This document shows positions 1 to 7,976 of a stretch of 8,954 nt of DNA, one piece after another. The translations under genes were made by a program, and so were the position numbers. Position 1 is the stretch's first letter. Each line of letters starts with the position of its first letter. The notes under the pieces are model-generated. The model was not told the DNA's origin and made no database searches. It saw only the letters and a program-made list of their open reading frames with translations. This stretch comes from Candidatus Cloacimonadota bacterium. GTDB taxonomy: Bacteria; Cloacimonadota; Cloacimonadia; Cloacimonadales; JAFGVF01. Location: assembly GCA_016938155.1 (NCBI GenBank), contig JAFGVF010000311.1:1-8954 (forward strand), read 5' to 3'.

Positions 1-1901
1 AACCGCCTGAAATCGCCAAATGGGATATCACCGGTTACATCGCCTCTGAACAGCGGATCGGTATCAAGGTTATGTTCACCCCATGTCAGCGTGTTATTGG
101 GATTATCTGCACCAATAACATTATTGAGTCCACCTCGCATGAGGTTGTAATCAGCGTCGATATTGGAGTAAATTGGATGCGAATCTCCTGAACTCGGCTC
201 CCAGATGGTCAATTCTCTTCCTGCATAAGGGTTGTATAATATACTATTTCTTACTGTGTAGTCCCCCGCCAATCTAAGAACACCAGTTGGACCTGTATTA
301 TGAGCTATTGTCATATTGTTAATGTAACTGTGATCATATCTATTCACAAAGACTAGCAGTGGGTGAGAATTATCAGTGGAAATGTTGTTATACATCAGGA
401 AATTTGTGAGATTAAGATTCCCACCAACAGAGCCACCCTCAATATTAGCATATTGCATGAGAATTCCAGGATAATCCTGATGATTGTTTGCTATAATAAT
501 ATTGTTTGCTTCAATAGAGCTATCGTCAAAATCAAAACAGGAGACATGACCTTCATTAGAAGTGCTTGAATTGTTATAAACCATTACATTGTTCAGATAT
601 ACGTCACTGGTATAAGTTGTAAAACATCTAAAATCCCCATTATTACCAATTATGTCATGGAAACTACAGTTGTTTACCTCAATGGCATGTGATCGTGATA
701 TACCAATCCCCGGTCTATTCGTTTGAGCTTCGCCAAAATCAATATCTCTAACAAATATGTTTTGGCAAACATTTATACTCATAGCTTTTTCATCTATGAT
801 ATTATTTCGTCTCATCTGAAAGTTACCAACTTCTACATTTTCAGCAAACCAGATTGAAACTGTATTCAGATTCCATTCTTCACCAATAACTACTCCAGCG
901 GGAGTTTCTCCTGCTCCCAATAAGTTTGTATTGGATTGAACTGCCACCGGAAAAAACTGATTGTTCAAATCCTTGCTATATACTCCCGGTAAGAGATAAA
1001 CAGTATTCGGATTTTGTACATTGGGCTGAACCAGTCTCGTGGCATAGGCAATTGTCTGGAGAGCTGTTTCGGGAGTTAATCCATCATTAGAATCATTACC
1101 ATCAGGAGAGACATATATATCTGAATCTATCTGATTGAAGTATTCATTTTGTACTGTTATAGTCGGTGGAGTCGGATTGGGACCGGAATAGTATGATACA
1201 AAGAATCCATCTGGACCTGTTAAATTTACACTCAATGTATCTAAAACTATATCGTTACAGATAGAATTATAGATGTAAATTTCCTGAACACTTCCATAGT
1301 TATTGTAAATGCTATTTAGATTGACTGGATCAAACTCTACAGTAGCACCTCCACTTGAACCAATCCCACCACCTTGATAAATTGCTCGGTTATTTCTGAT
1401 AATATTAGATGATAAGTTAACATAGCTGTCTTCATAAACTCCTATTCCTCCTGAATTAACTGAAGTACAATTTTGGACAATGCAATTCAATAAGTTCAAA
1501 GAACTATCATAGACTAAAATTCCACCACCATAGATATATTGATCAAAATAGTGATACCCTACTCCATTCTCTATAAGAAAGCCATTGATAGTAGCATTAG
1601 CATTGTTCTCTAATCTAAAACCATTTGATTGGAAATCGGCATCTATGATTGTATTTTCTACATCATCCCAATTATTTGTAAGAGCATAGTGGCCTTGTAT
1701 AGTTAAAGATTTATCAATAATATCAATATGTTCAAGATATCTACCGGGGTAAACCAAGATTGTATCTCCATCTGCAGAGACATCTACTGCTAACTGAATA
1801 GATGTTAAGTGCTGTGATCCATCAGGAGAGACTATAATTGTGTTCGCTTTAAGCAGAGTCAATGCTGATAAGAGAAGAAGAAGTAATAAGTATTTATTCA
1901 T
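1..1901 (-). CDS. Exported parallel beta-helix repeat protein, C-terminus missing (runs off left edge)
   Basis: An uninterrupted minus-strand frame runs from an ATG at 1901 through 633 codons to the window edge, with no stop. It begins MNKYLLLLLLSALTLLKA, a clear Sec signal peptide, probably cleaved near residue 18. Two similar modules follow. Module 1 opens with IIVSPDG (residues 21-27), followed by IQLAVDVSADGDTILVYPG and GGGI turns near 125 and 177. A Pro-rich linker (about 240-250, PNPTPP) leads to module 2, opening with IYVSPDGNDSNDG (262-274). Asn-rich short strands (NN, YNN, ANN) fit a right-handed parallel beta-helix of the pectate-lyase/DUF1565-like kind. The visible end, DPLFRGDV, is the motif that usually precedes SPCIDAG and then a C-terminal sorting domain, so a T9SS tail outside the window is likely but unseen. 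No catalytic residues were recognised, and the role (adhesin or glycan-binding/degrading surface protein) is inferred. An AGGA Shine-Dalgarno at 1905-1908 sits unusually close to the ATG. Confidence 0.88.
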   Translation of the reverse strand, partial: MNKYLLLLLLLSALTLLKANTIIVSPDGSQHLTSIQLAVDVSADGDTILVYPGRYLEHIDIIDKSLTIQGHYALTNNWDDVENTIIDADFQSNGFRLENNANATINGFLIENGVGYHYFDQYIYGGGILVYDSSLNLLNCIVQNCTSVNSGGIGVYEDSYVNLSSNIIRNNRAIYQGGGIGSSGGATVEFDPVNLNSIYNNYGSVQEIYIYNSICNDIVLDTLSVNLTGPDGFFVSYYSGPNPTPPTITVQNEYFNQIDSDIYVSPDGNDSNDGLTPETALQTIAYATRLVQPNVQNPNTVYLLPGVYSKDLNNQFFPVAVQSNTNLLGAGETPAGVVIGEEWNLNTVSIWFAENVEVGNFQMRRNNIIDEKAMSINVCQNIFVRDIDFGEAQTNRPGIGISRSHAIEVNNCSFHDIIGNNGDFRCFTTYTSDVYLNNVMVYNNSSTSNEGHVSCFDFDDSSIEANNIIIANNHQDYPGILMQYANIEGGSVGGNLNLTNFLMYNNISTDNSHPLLVFVNRYDHSYINNMTIAHNTGPTGVLRLAGDYTVRNSILYNPYAGRELTIWEPSSGDSHPIYSNIDADYNLMRGGLNNVIGADNPNNTLTWGEHNLDTDPLFRGDVTGDIPFGDFRR

Positions 1902-1915
1902 AGTTCCTGCTTTTA

Positions 1916-1943
1916 TTTATATGGAGTGAATTGACTGTGTCAA
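1916..1943 (-). promoter_or_regulatory. Candidate sigma70-like promoter for the beta-helix gene
   Basis: On the minus strand, TTGACA (1943-1938, a perfect -35) is followed after 16 bp by TATAAA (1921-1916, five of six matches to TATAAT). Transcription would start near 1909, leaving a leader of only about 8 nt that holds little beyond the AGGA before the ATG at 1901. The -35 lies inside the right arm of a GACACAGTC palindrome, so a protein bound there would block it. The call is by motif only. Confidence 0.5.
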
Positions 1944-2006
1944 TTCCCAAAGCATCGACACAGTCGATGTACTCCAAACCGTAAATGCATCGACACAGTC
2001 GATGTA
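1929..2006. repeat. Three copies of a GACACAGTC palindrome (operator-like or REP-like)
   Basis: Three 17-bp perfect inverted repeats, each with 7-bp arms and a 3-nt centre, lie at 1929-1945 (AATTGAC-TGT-GTCAATT), 1953-1969 and 1988-2004 (both CATCGAC-ACA-GTCGATG). The core GACACAGTC is in minus orientation in copy 1 and plus orientation in copies 2 and 3. Copies 2 and 3 are part of a 20-bp exact direct repeat (1952-1971 and 1987-2006) spaced 35 bp apart. They lie directly upstream of the beta-helix gene, and copy 1 covers its putative -35. They may be operators or an interspersed repeat family. Confidence 0.8.
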
Positions 2007-2046
2007 ATCCCAAAAACTCACCAGAGTTGTTATGATACGCTTCTTT

Positions 2047-2269
2047 GCAACTGAGGACAGTTGCGTTACCAAGATCAACCCCTCATCTTCCGCATCTATT
2101 TAGATGCTCCATCTTCTCCCCTCAAGGTAGAAGAACAAACAAAGGAAAAAGAGCAAACCAGTAGGCCTGCCCCTACCATTATGTGCTTTACTTATGCAAC
2201 ATCATCTTCTTTGTCAAGATTTTCCCGGAAGCGGTTCTTCAGCTCCACTTCCAATGAGTACAGCTGAAG
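2047..2269. other. Gene-free stretch with several short inverted repeats
   Basis: No credible gene is seen here. There is a perfect 7-bp hairpin at 2047-2064 (GCAACTG, loop AGGA, CAGTTGC). A 6-bp hairpin lies at 2092-2107 (GCATCT, loop ATTT, AGATGC). An 8-bp inverted repeat pairs CTTCAGCT (2237-2244) with AGCTGAAG (2262-2269). CCCCTC occurs twice (2079 and 2118 areas), flanking the second hairpin. The short reading frames here look like chance, except for a minus-strand stretch discussed in the findings. Confidence 0.55.
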
Positions 2270-2420
2270 CAGTACCTCCAATCAGAGCTTGTGCGTTCTG
2301 GGCTATGTGAAAAAGTAGTATTAAATCGAGACTTCATATTAAGCAGGGATTTCCGTGTTCCGCGGTACTATTGCTGACCTTTCAATGGTCATTTTTTGAA
2401 GTGAAATCGCATTCCCTTTT

Positions 2421-2442
2421 GAGACGCAAGGCTATGCGTCTC
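2421..2442. repeat. Perfect 8-bp-stem palindrome, GAGACGCA/TGCGTCTC
   Basis: GAGACGCA (2421-2428), a 6-nt loop AGGCTA, then TGCGTCTC (2435-2442). There is no T-tract, so it is not a standard terminator. Palindromes of the form GTAGAGACGC...GCGTCTC are a common interspersed repeat style in several bacterial phyla, so a dispersed repeat unit is the likeliest reading. Confidence 0.65.
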
Positions 2443-2445
2443 TAC

Positions 2446-2474
2446 ATAACCGTGCTTTTTCAATGCCCGGTTAT
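2446..2474. repeat. Inverted repeat ATAACCG/CGGTTAT
   Basis: ATAACCG (2446-2452) and CGGTTAT (2468-2474) are perfect 7-bp arms around a 15-nt loop. It starts 4 bp after the previous palindrome, so the two may be one composite repeat unit. Confidence 0.45.
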
Positions 2475-2513
2475 AATCCTCGAGCATAAGACATGAAAAA
2501 GATATGAACAAAT

Positions 2514-2522
2514 TGTGGATAA
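2514..2522 (-). other. Single DnaA-box consensus match (TTATCCACA)
   Basis: The minus strand reads TTATCCACA, which matches the Escherichia coli DnaA-box consensus TTATNCACA exactly. I found no second box nearby, so this is recorded as a motif and not as an origin. Confidence 0.3.
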
Positions 2523-2584
2523 CTCGGGGGTCTGCCCGAGAGAGTCCCGTGTGATTCCCGCGAAATTCCCGGGAGATTCCCGAA
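2523..2584. repeat. 11-bp phased CCCG tandem repeat with a leading hairpin
   Basis: CCCG occurs at 2535, 2546, 2557, 2568 and 2579, exactly 11 bp apart each time. The last three units share ATTCCCG, and unit 2 reads AGTCCCG. The first unit also forms the right arm of a 6-bp hairpin, CTCGGG (2523-2528) with CCCGAG (2535-2540). The period is about one helical turn, which places all five on one face of the DNA. Its function is unknown. Confidence 0.7.
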
Positions 2585-2679
2585 GATTGAGATATAGAAG
2601 AGAGAGCTCATGGCAGTAATTACCGATTATAACTTGATAGAGAAATATAGTTTAACACAAGAATTAAAAGGAGGTAATC

Positions 2680-2709
2680 ATGTTACATATTTCTATATGG
2701 TGTCTTTGA
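2680..2709 (+). other. Nine-codon mini-ORF behind a very strong Shine-Dalgarno
   Basis: AAGGAGGT (about 2668-2675) is the best ribosome binding site in the window, with 5 nt to the ATG at 2680. The frame MLHISIWCL stops after nine codons at 2709. It is either a short leader peptide or, more likely, the 5' end of a gene whose remainder was replaced or lost. Nothing downstream in this frame resembles a protein. A longer overlapping frame in another register (ATG at 2610, 82 codons) has no recognisable features. Confidence 0.3.
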
Positions 2710-2745
2710 GCATAGTCCCACACACAATCAAAAACCATGCCAGAC

Positions 2746-2850
2746 TCAAAGAAACAAGTTCAACCAACTGTCCAAATCCCTTTTACCCAATAACAACCAT
2801 CTGCTTAAGTCTGGAGCAGGAATCCGATTTCTCCGTAGTGTATATTTCAT
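2746..2850 (-). pseudogene. Remnant resembling the C-terminal part of an excisionase/AlpA-type (HTH_17) DNA-binding protein
   Basis: A 34-residue minus-strand frame reads MKYTLRRNRIPAPD, then LSRWLLLGKRDLDSWLN and LFL before a TGA. The pattern R-x-x-x-I-P-A-P-x-L followed by a short hydrophobic strand and K/R-x-D-L-x-x-W-L is the typical wing and last helix of MerR-like HTH_17 excisionase/AlpA domains. The first helices are missing: an in-frame TAA directly precedes the ATG, and neither other frame restores a plausible N-terminus. It therefore looks like a decayed fragment, possibly left by a mobile element. It lies antisense to a featureless plus-strand frame. The family assignment rests on motif resemblance only. 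Confidence 0.4.
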
Positions 2851-2977
2851 TTACTTAAGTCTAATCAGCATATATTGTTAACGAAGACGGTTTTGATGAA
2901 ATAAAGCAAATGACTTGATTTGATTGATTCAGATTCTTAAATGATAAATCACCGGGAAGCAAACAAACTTATTTTAC

Positions 2978-3006
2978 TTGACACTATATTTTTTGATACA
3001 TTAAAT
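2978..3006 (+). promoter_or_regulatory. Candidate promoter for the propeller-protein operon
   Basis: TTGACA (2978-2983), then a 17-bp spacer and TTAAAT (3001-3006, four of six matches to TATAAT), in an AT-rich stretch. A start near 3013 would give a leader of about 28 nt reaching the Shine-Dalgarno at 3030. The perfect -35 and ideal spacing are persuasive, while the -10 is weaker. Confidence 0.45.
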
Positions 3007-3029
3007 GGCAATGTTTGAAGATTGTATTC

Positions 3030-3035
3030 GGGAGG
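3030..3035 (+). promoter_or_regulatory. Ribosome binding site that fixes the start at 3041
   Basis: GGGAGG is followed by a 5-nt spacer and ATG at 3041. An earlier in-frame ATG at 3005 would add 12 polar residues before the signal peptide, has no such site, and lies on the putative -10. Confidence 0.75.
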
Positions 3036-3040
3036 CGATA

Positions 3041-4537
3041 ATGAAAGGCTTCTTCACAATATTATTTATTATTACTGCATTATCTAACTTTGCTATGGAA
3101 CCGTTAACTCCTATCGGAACTATTGAAATAGGACAAGGTGCCGAGTTCATCGGGGCATTCAATTTTGAAAATCAGGTAAAATACAAACATGGTGGTGATA
3201 TCAACAATGACGGGCTTGATGATTTCCTCACCGGTTGTCAGAGAATTGGACTGTATGGAACCGGTCTTGCGACTTTTCTGGGTAGTAATCCTCTATCATC
3301 TTCACCTTTCAGCTTCTATTCATACTCCGATTCTCTAAGGCGAATAGCTATTCCAAGCTGGCAGGGAGACCTTAACGGAGACGGTCATAACGACTTACTC
3401 ACTTATTATCCGAACAATATAGATACCACCGTTGAGATATCATTCCTTGATGATAGTCTTGATTATGAACCAGATCTTAGTTTTCAACTACCTCTGGCTA
3501 TGTATCCAACTGTCTTTAATGGAGGATTTGATTTCAACGATGATGGATATGACGATGTTGTAGGACTCAATGATACTAACATTCCTTCAGTCTTTGTAAT
3601 GTATGGCGGGGCTGTAATGGATACATTGTTTGATGCTGAGTTTATCGGGACAAACGATGATCACTTGTACTACGGTGAAAAGATTATCATCGGAGATGTT
3701 AATGGAGATGGCTTTCCAGACCTGCTCCATTCACGCAGACCTTCCAATAGGATGATAATGGATATTTACTGCGGGGGAACTAACTTCGGGACACTGACCC
3801 GCTCTCTTTACTTCACCTCCTCCTCTGCTCGGGTCGGTCCGATTTGTAATGGGGATTTCAACGGAGATGGTTACGATGATATTATTGTAGTAATTGACCG
3901 ACAGATGATTATCTATTGGGGTTGTGACGATTTACAGTTTCCCTACTCGTTTGTAGATTTGTCTGTTGGTCATGATTCTAATGCTGAGGGTGAGATATTT
4001 TACTGTAACATAAACAATGACCAGTATGCTGATGTAGCAATGAAGTTTAATAATGAGGACTACATTGGTTTCTGGCTCGGAGGTGAGCAATTCCCAAGTG
4101 AACCTGCATATTATGTAACTAATACCAGCTCTTACTGGCAATCTCATTTTGGTATGGACTTAGGCGATGTTAATGGAGACGGGCACAATGATGTCGTGAT
4201 CACCAATGGTGGGAACAATACAACTGCAACGATTTACTCTCTTGATCCTGTAGGTATAGAAGAAGATATACAGGAAGCTCCTGATGCGATTTGGTGTTAT
4301 CCAAATCCATTTACTACTACAACTTCATTTAAGCTTTCCGCTGACAACAGAGGGACTTTGAATATCTATAATATAACCGGTCAACTGATTAGAAGTATAG
4401 GAGTAACTCCCAATTCTGAGCCTCAATGGGATGGGCGAAACGATGAGGGTAGAAATGTATCAGCCGGAATCTACTTCTATCGATTTACCGAAAGCAACAC
4501 TGTTTCAAAGACAAAGAAATTACTTTATCTAAAGTAG
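3041..4537 (+). CDS. Secreted seven-repeat FG-GAP/VCBS-type beta-propeller protein with T9SS type A-like tail (paralogue 1)
   Basis: A 498-residue protein, starting at 3041 because of the GGGAGG site. MKGFFTILFIITALSNFA is a signal peptide. Seven calcium-loop repeats of the D-x-N-x-D-G-x-x-D type follow: D53-D61 (DINNDGLDD), D110-D118, D164-D172 (DFNDDGYDD), D219-D227, D272-D280, N323-D331 (NINNDQYAD, degenerate) and D376-D384. The about 50-residue spacing fits the blades of an integrin-alpha-like propeller. The C-terminal domain begins at YPNPF (420-424) and contains LNIYNITGQ, WDGRNDEGR and SAGIYFYRF, ending KKLLYLK. This is the T9SS type A/FlgD-like sorting domain that directs export across the outer membrane. 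No enzyme motif is seen, so a surface or secreted binding role is inferred. The next gene starts 12 bp downstream and is a paralogue, so the two are probably co-expressed. Confidence 0.9.
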   Translation: MKGFFTILFIITALSNFAMEPLTPIGTIEIGQGAEFIGAFNFENQVKYKHGGDINNDGLDDFLTGCQRIGLYGTGLATFLGSNPLSSSPFSFYSYSDSLRRIAIPSWQGDLNGDGHNDLLTYYPNNIDTTVEISFLDDSLDYEPDLSFQLPLAMYPTVFNGGFDFNDDGYDDVVGLNDTNIPSVFVMYGGAVMDTLFDAEFIGTNDDHLYYGEKIIIGDVNGDGFPDLLHSRRPSNRMIMDIYCGGTNFGTLTRSLYFTSSSARVGPICNGDFNGDGYDDIIVVIDRQMIIYWGCDDLQFPYSFVDLSVGHDSNAEGEIFYCNINNDQYADVAMKFNNEDYIGFWLGGEQFPSEPAYYVTNTSSYWQSHFGMDLGDVNGDGHNDVVITNGGNNTTATIYSLDPVGIEEDIQEAPDAIWCYPNPFTTTTSFKLSADNRGTLNIYNITGQLIRSIGVTPNSEPQWDGRNDEGRNVSAGIYFYRFTESNTVSKTKKLLYLK

Positions 4538-4549
4538 AGAGGAATAGAT

Positions 4550-6052
4550 ATGAAAAAGTATATTATCCTATTTGTATTCATTTTAACAATGCTTAGCGTC
4601 TCTGCTGATGAATTAATTAGTTTAGGGCAGATTGTAAATCCCTATGATTCAGGACATTACTATAACATCCTTTCCTATACTGCAGCTTATAATCATGGAG
4701 GAGATATAAATAACGATGGCTTTGATGATTATATAACTCGCGTTTTTGATTCAAATGCCCAAGAAGTGAACTATGTTGTTTATTATGGAGGCACTTCTGA
4801 ACCAACAAGTCCTGATGTTTTGATTACCGGTTATGATGGACCTTCACTCCTCCAATGGCAAGGTGACCTTAACAGTGATGGTTTCTATGATATTCTATTT
4901 CAAAGTAGTCCGGATTGGTATATGAGCTTTGCTAAAGTTTTGCTGATGGATTCTGAGCAGGACTTTTCCTCACCAATAACTATATCTATATACGGATATC
5001 CTCACTTTACATGCATGACTTCCGGAGATTTGAATGGAGATGGATATGATGATATAGTTGTATCAAATCCTGATAGTCCTATTGATGATTGCATTTGGGT
5101 AGTATATGGCGGGGATTCGATGGATTTTACTCCCAATCTGATTTGTACAGAAGTACCTGCAACAAATATGATAATAGGTGTGTACATTTCGATTGGAGAT
5201 TATAATGGCGATGGCATTCAGGATTTAGCCATGTCACATACTGAAGTTTACTATAACTATTTTAGTTCATCTTTAGATGTTTATTGTGGTGGCGATGAAT
5301 TTGGAACTATATCTACAGCATTTATTCGCCCTTCAGGTTATAATAGCTTTGACTCTTCAGGTGACTTTAATGGCGACGGTTGTAGTGACTTCTGCGGAAG
5401 TACCAATGGTAACCTGTTTTTCATGATGGGAGCTGATGATTTATTTTTTGATTTAGTCTATCTACCTCTACCGCAGGGTAACGAGAATGTAAGAGCAAGT
5501 GCAATGTTCTACTGCAATATTAATAATGATGAGTACGATGATGTTGTGGCAAAAGTAGCTGATGAAGCCCTTATTTATCTTGGCGGAGCTCAAATACCTG
5601 CAGATCCGGCTTACATCATACCAATCCCTCAGGATTCTCTTGGTACAGATACAGGTCTCGGCATGGATTTAGGAGATTTTAACGGTGACGGATATAATGA
5701 TATCCTTATCTCCGACGGCTTAGCCGGTAATTCCGCAACCATCTATACACTTAATCTTAATTCTGTTGATGAACAGGTACAACATGTTGTTGTAGATATT
5801 AACAATTATCCAAATCCATTTACTACTTGCACCACTTTCCGGGTAAATACCAAAGAACCTCTGCATAATGCCAGAGTGGAGATATTCAATATCAAGGGGC
5901 AGATGGTTAAACAGATTCCAATAAACTCTCCAGATGTAACCTGGAATGGAGATAATGAGAAAGGTCAAACAGTTTCTTCAGGTATATATTTCTACAAAGT
6001 TGTGAGTGATGGTTTTGTTTCATCTTTAAATAAAATGCTACATGTGAAATAA
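4550..6052 (+). CDS. Secreted seven-repeat FG-GAP/VCBS-type beta-propeller protein with T9SS type A-like tail (paralogue 2)
   Basis: A 500-residue paralogue of the upstream gene, with an AGAGG ribosome binding site (4538-4542) 7 nt before the ATG. MKKYIILFVFILTMLSVSA is a signal peptide. Calcium-loop repeats lie at D52-D60 (DINNDGFDD), D106-D114 (DLNSDGFYD), D160-D168, D217-D225 (DYNGDGIQD), D272-D280 (DFNGDGCSD), N323-D331 (NINNDEYDD, degenerate) and D376-D384. The sorting domain starts at YPNPF (420-424), contains VEIFNIKGQ, WNGDNEKGQ and SSGIYFYKV, and ends NKMLHVK. From repeat 5 to YPNPF every landmark has the same residue number as in paralogue 1. This indicates tandem duplication with tight structural constraint despite clear sequence divergence. 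The protein is probably exported by T9SS. Its ligand is unknown and no catalytic motif is recognised. Confidence 0.9.
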   Translation: MKKYIILFVFILTMLSVSADELISLGQIVNPYDSGHYYNILSYTAAYNHGGDINNDGFDDYITRVFDSNAQEVNYVVYYGGTSEPTSPDVLITGYDGPSLLQWQGDLNSDGFYDILFQSSPDWYMSFAKVLLMDSEQDFSSPITISIYGYPHFTCMTSGDLNGDGYDDIVVSNPDSPIDDCIWVVYGGDSMDFTPNLICTEVPATNMIIGVYISIGDYNGDGIQDLAMSHTEVYYNYFSSSLDVYCGGDEFGTISTAFIRPSGYNSFDSSGDFNGDGCSDFCGSTNGNLFFMMGADDLFFDLVYLPLPQGNENVRASAMFYCNINNDEYDDVVAKVADEALIYLGGAQIPADPAYIIPIPQDSLGTDTGLGMDLGDFNGDGYNDILISDGLAGNSATIYTLNLNSVDEQVQHVVVDINNYPNPFTTCTTFRVNTKEPLHNARVEIFNIKGQMVKQIPINSPDVTWNGDNEKGQTVSSGIYFYKVVSDGFVSSLNKMLHVK

Positions 6053-6076
6053 ATAATGATGGTTTTAAAATATTAA

Positions 6077-6118
6077 GTCCCTACGAGGCAAAGAGGGACG
6101 AACACATTTCGCCCCTAC
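6077..6118. repeat. Imperfect inverted repeat between convergent genes
   Basis: GGGACGA (6095-6101) pairs with TCGCCCC (6109-6115) with one mismatch. Alternatively GTCCCT (6077-6082) pairs perfectly with AGGGAC (6094-6099). The read-outs GTCCCTAC and GCCCCTAC flank the unit. It looks like a dispersed repeat of the GTAGGGGCGAA type seen in many environmental genomes. It has no T-tract of its own. Confidence 0.5.
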
Positions 6119-6125
6119 AAAAATA

Positions 6126-6157
6126 AAAAAGACCGGGCTTTGCAGTCCGGTCTTTTT
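6126..6157. terminator. Bidirectional intrinsic terminator shared by the propeller operon and the atp operon
   Basis: AAAAAGACCGG (6126-6136) pairs perfectly with CCGGTCTTTTT (6147-6157). The 10-nt middle can extend the stem by three more pairs, one of them G-U, leaving a TTGC tetraloop. T-runs follow on both strands: TCTTTTT for plus transcripts, and TCTTTTTTATTTTT for minus transcripts 18 bp beyond the atpC stop. It lies midway between convergent stops at 6052 and 6176. Confidence 0.92.
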
Positions 6158-6175
6158 CATATTTATTGATTTGTT

Positions 6176-7976
<1,801 letters not shown>

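Noticed and set aside
1952..2006. A CRISPR-like pair of 20-bp direct repeats with a short spacer
   Set aside because: Only two copies, with a spacer of about 15 bp and no cas genes. The repeats are themselves near-complete palindromes.
2061..2267. A 68-codon plus-strand frame in the spacer
   Set aside because: It runs straight through several palindromes, is rich in Ser/Thr/Phe without pattern, and has no ribosome binding site.
2421..2442. The GAGACGCA palindrome as an intrinsic terminator
   Set aside because: No T-tract follows on either strand and no gene ends nearby.
2610..2858. An 82-codon plus-strand frame as a gene
   Set aside because: No recognisable domain, composition typical of chance frames, overlap with the more protein-like antisense HTH remnant, and interruption by the strong ribosome binding site at 2668-2675.
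2514..3000. A possible replication origin (DnaA box, phased repeats, AT-rich tract)
   Set aside because: Only one DnaA box was found, there are no iteron copies of it, and no replication or partition gene is in the window.
3005..3040. An upstream start for the first propeller gene
   Set aside because: It would put 12 polar residues before the signal peptide and overlap the -10 candidate, whereas 3041 has a GGGAGG site at ideal spacing.
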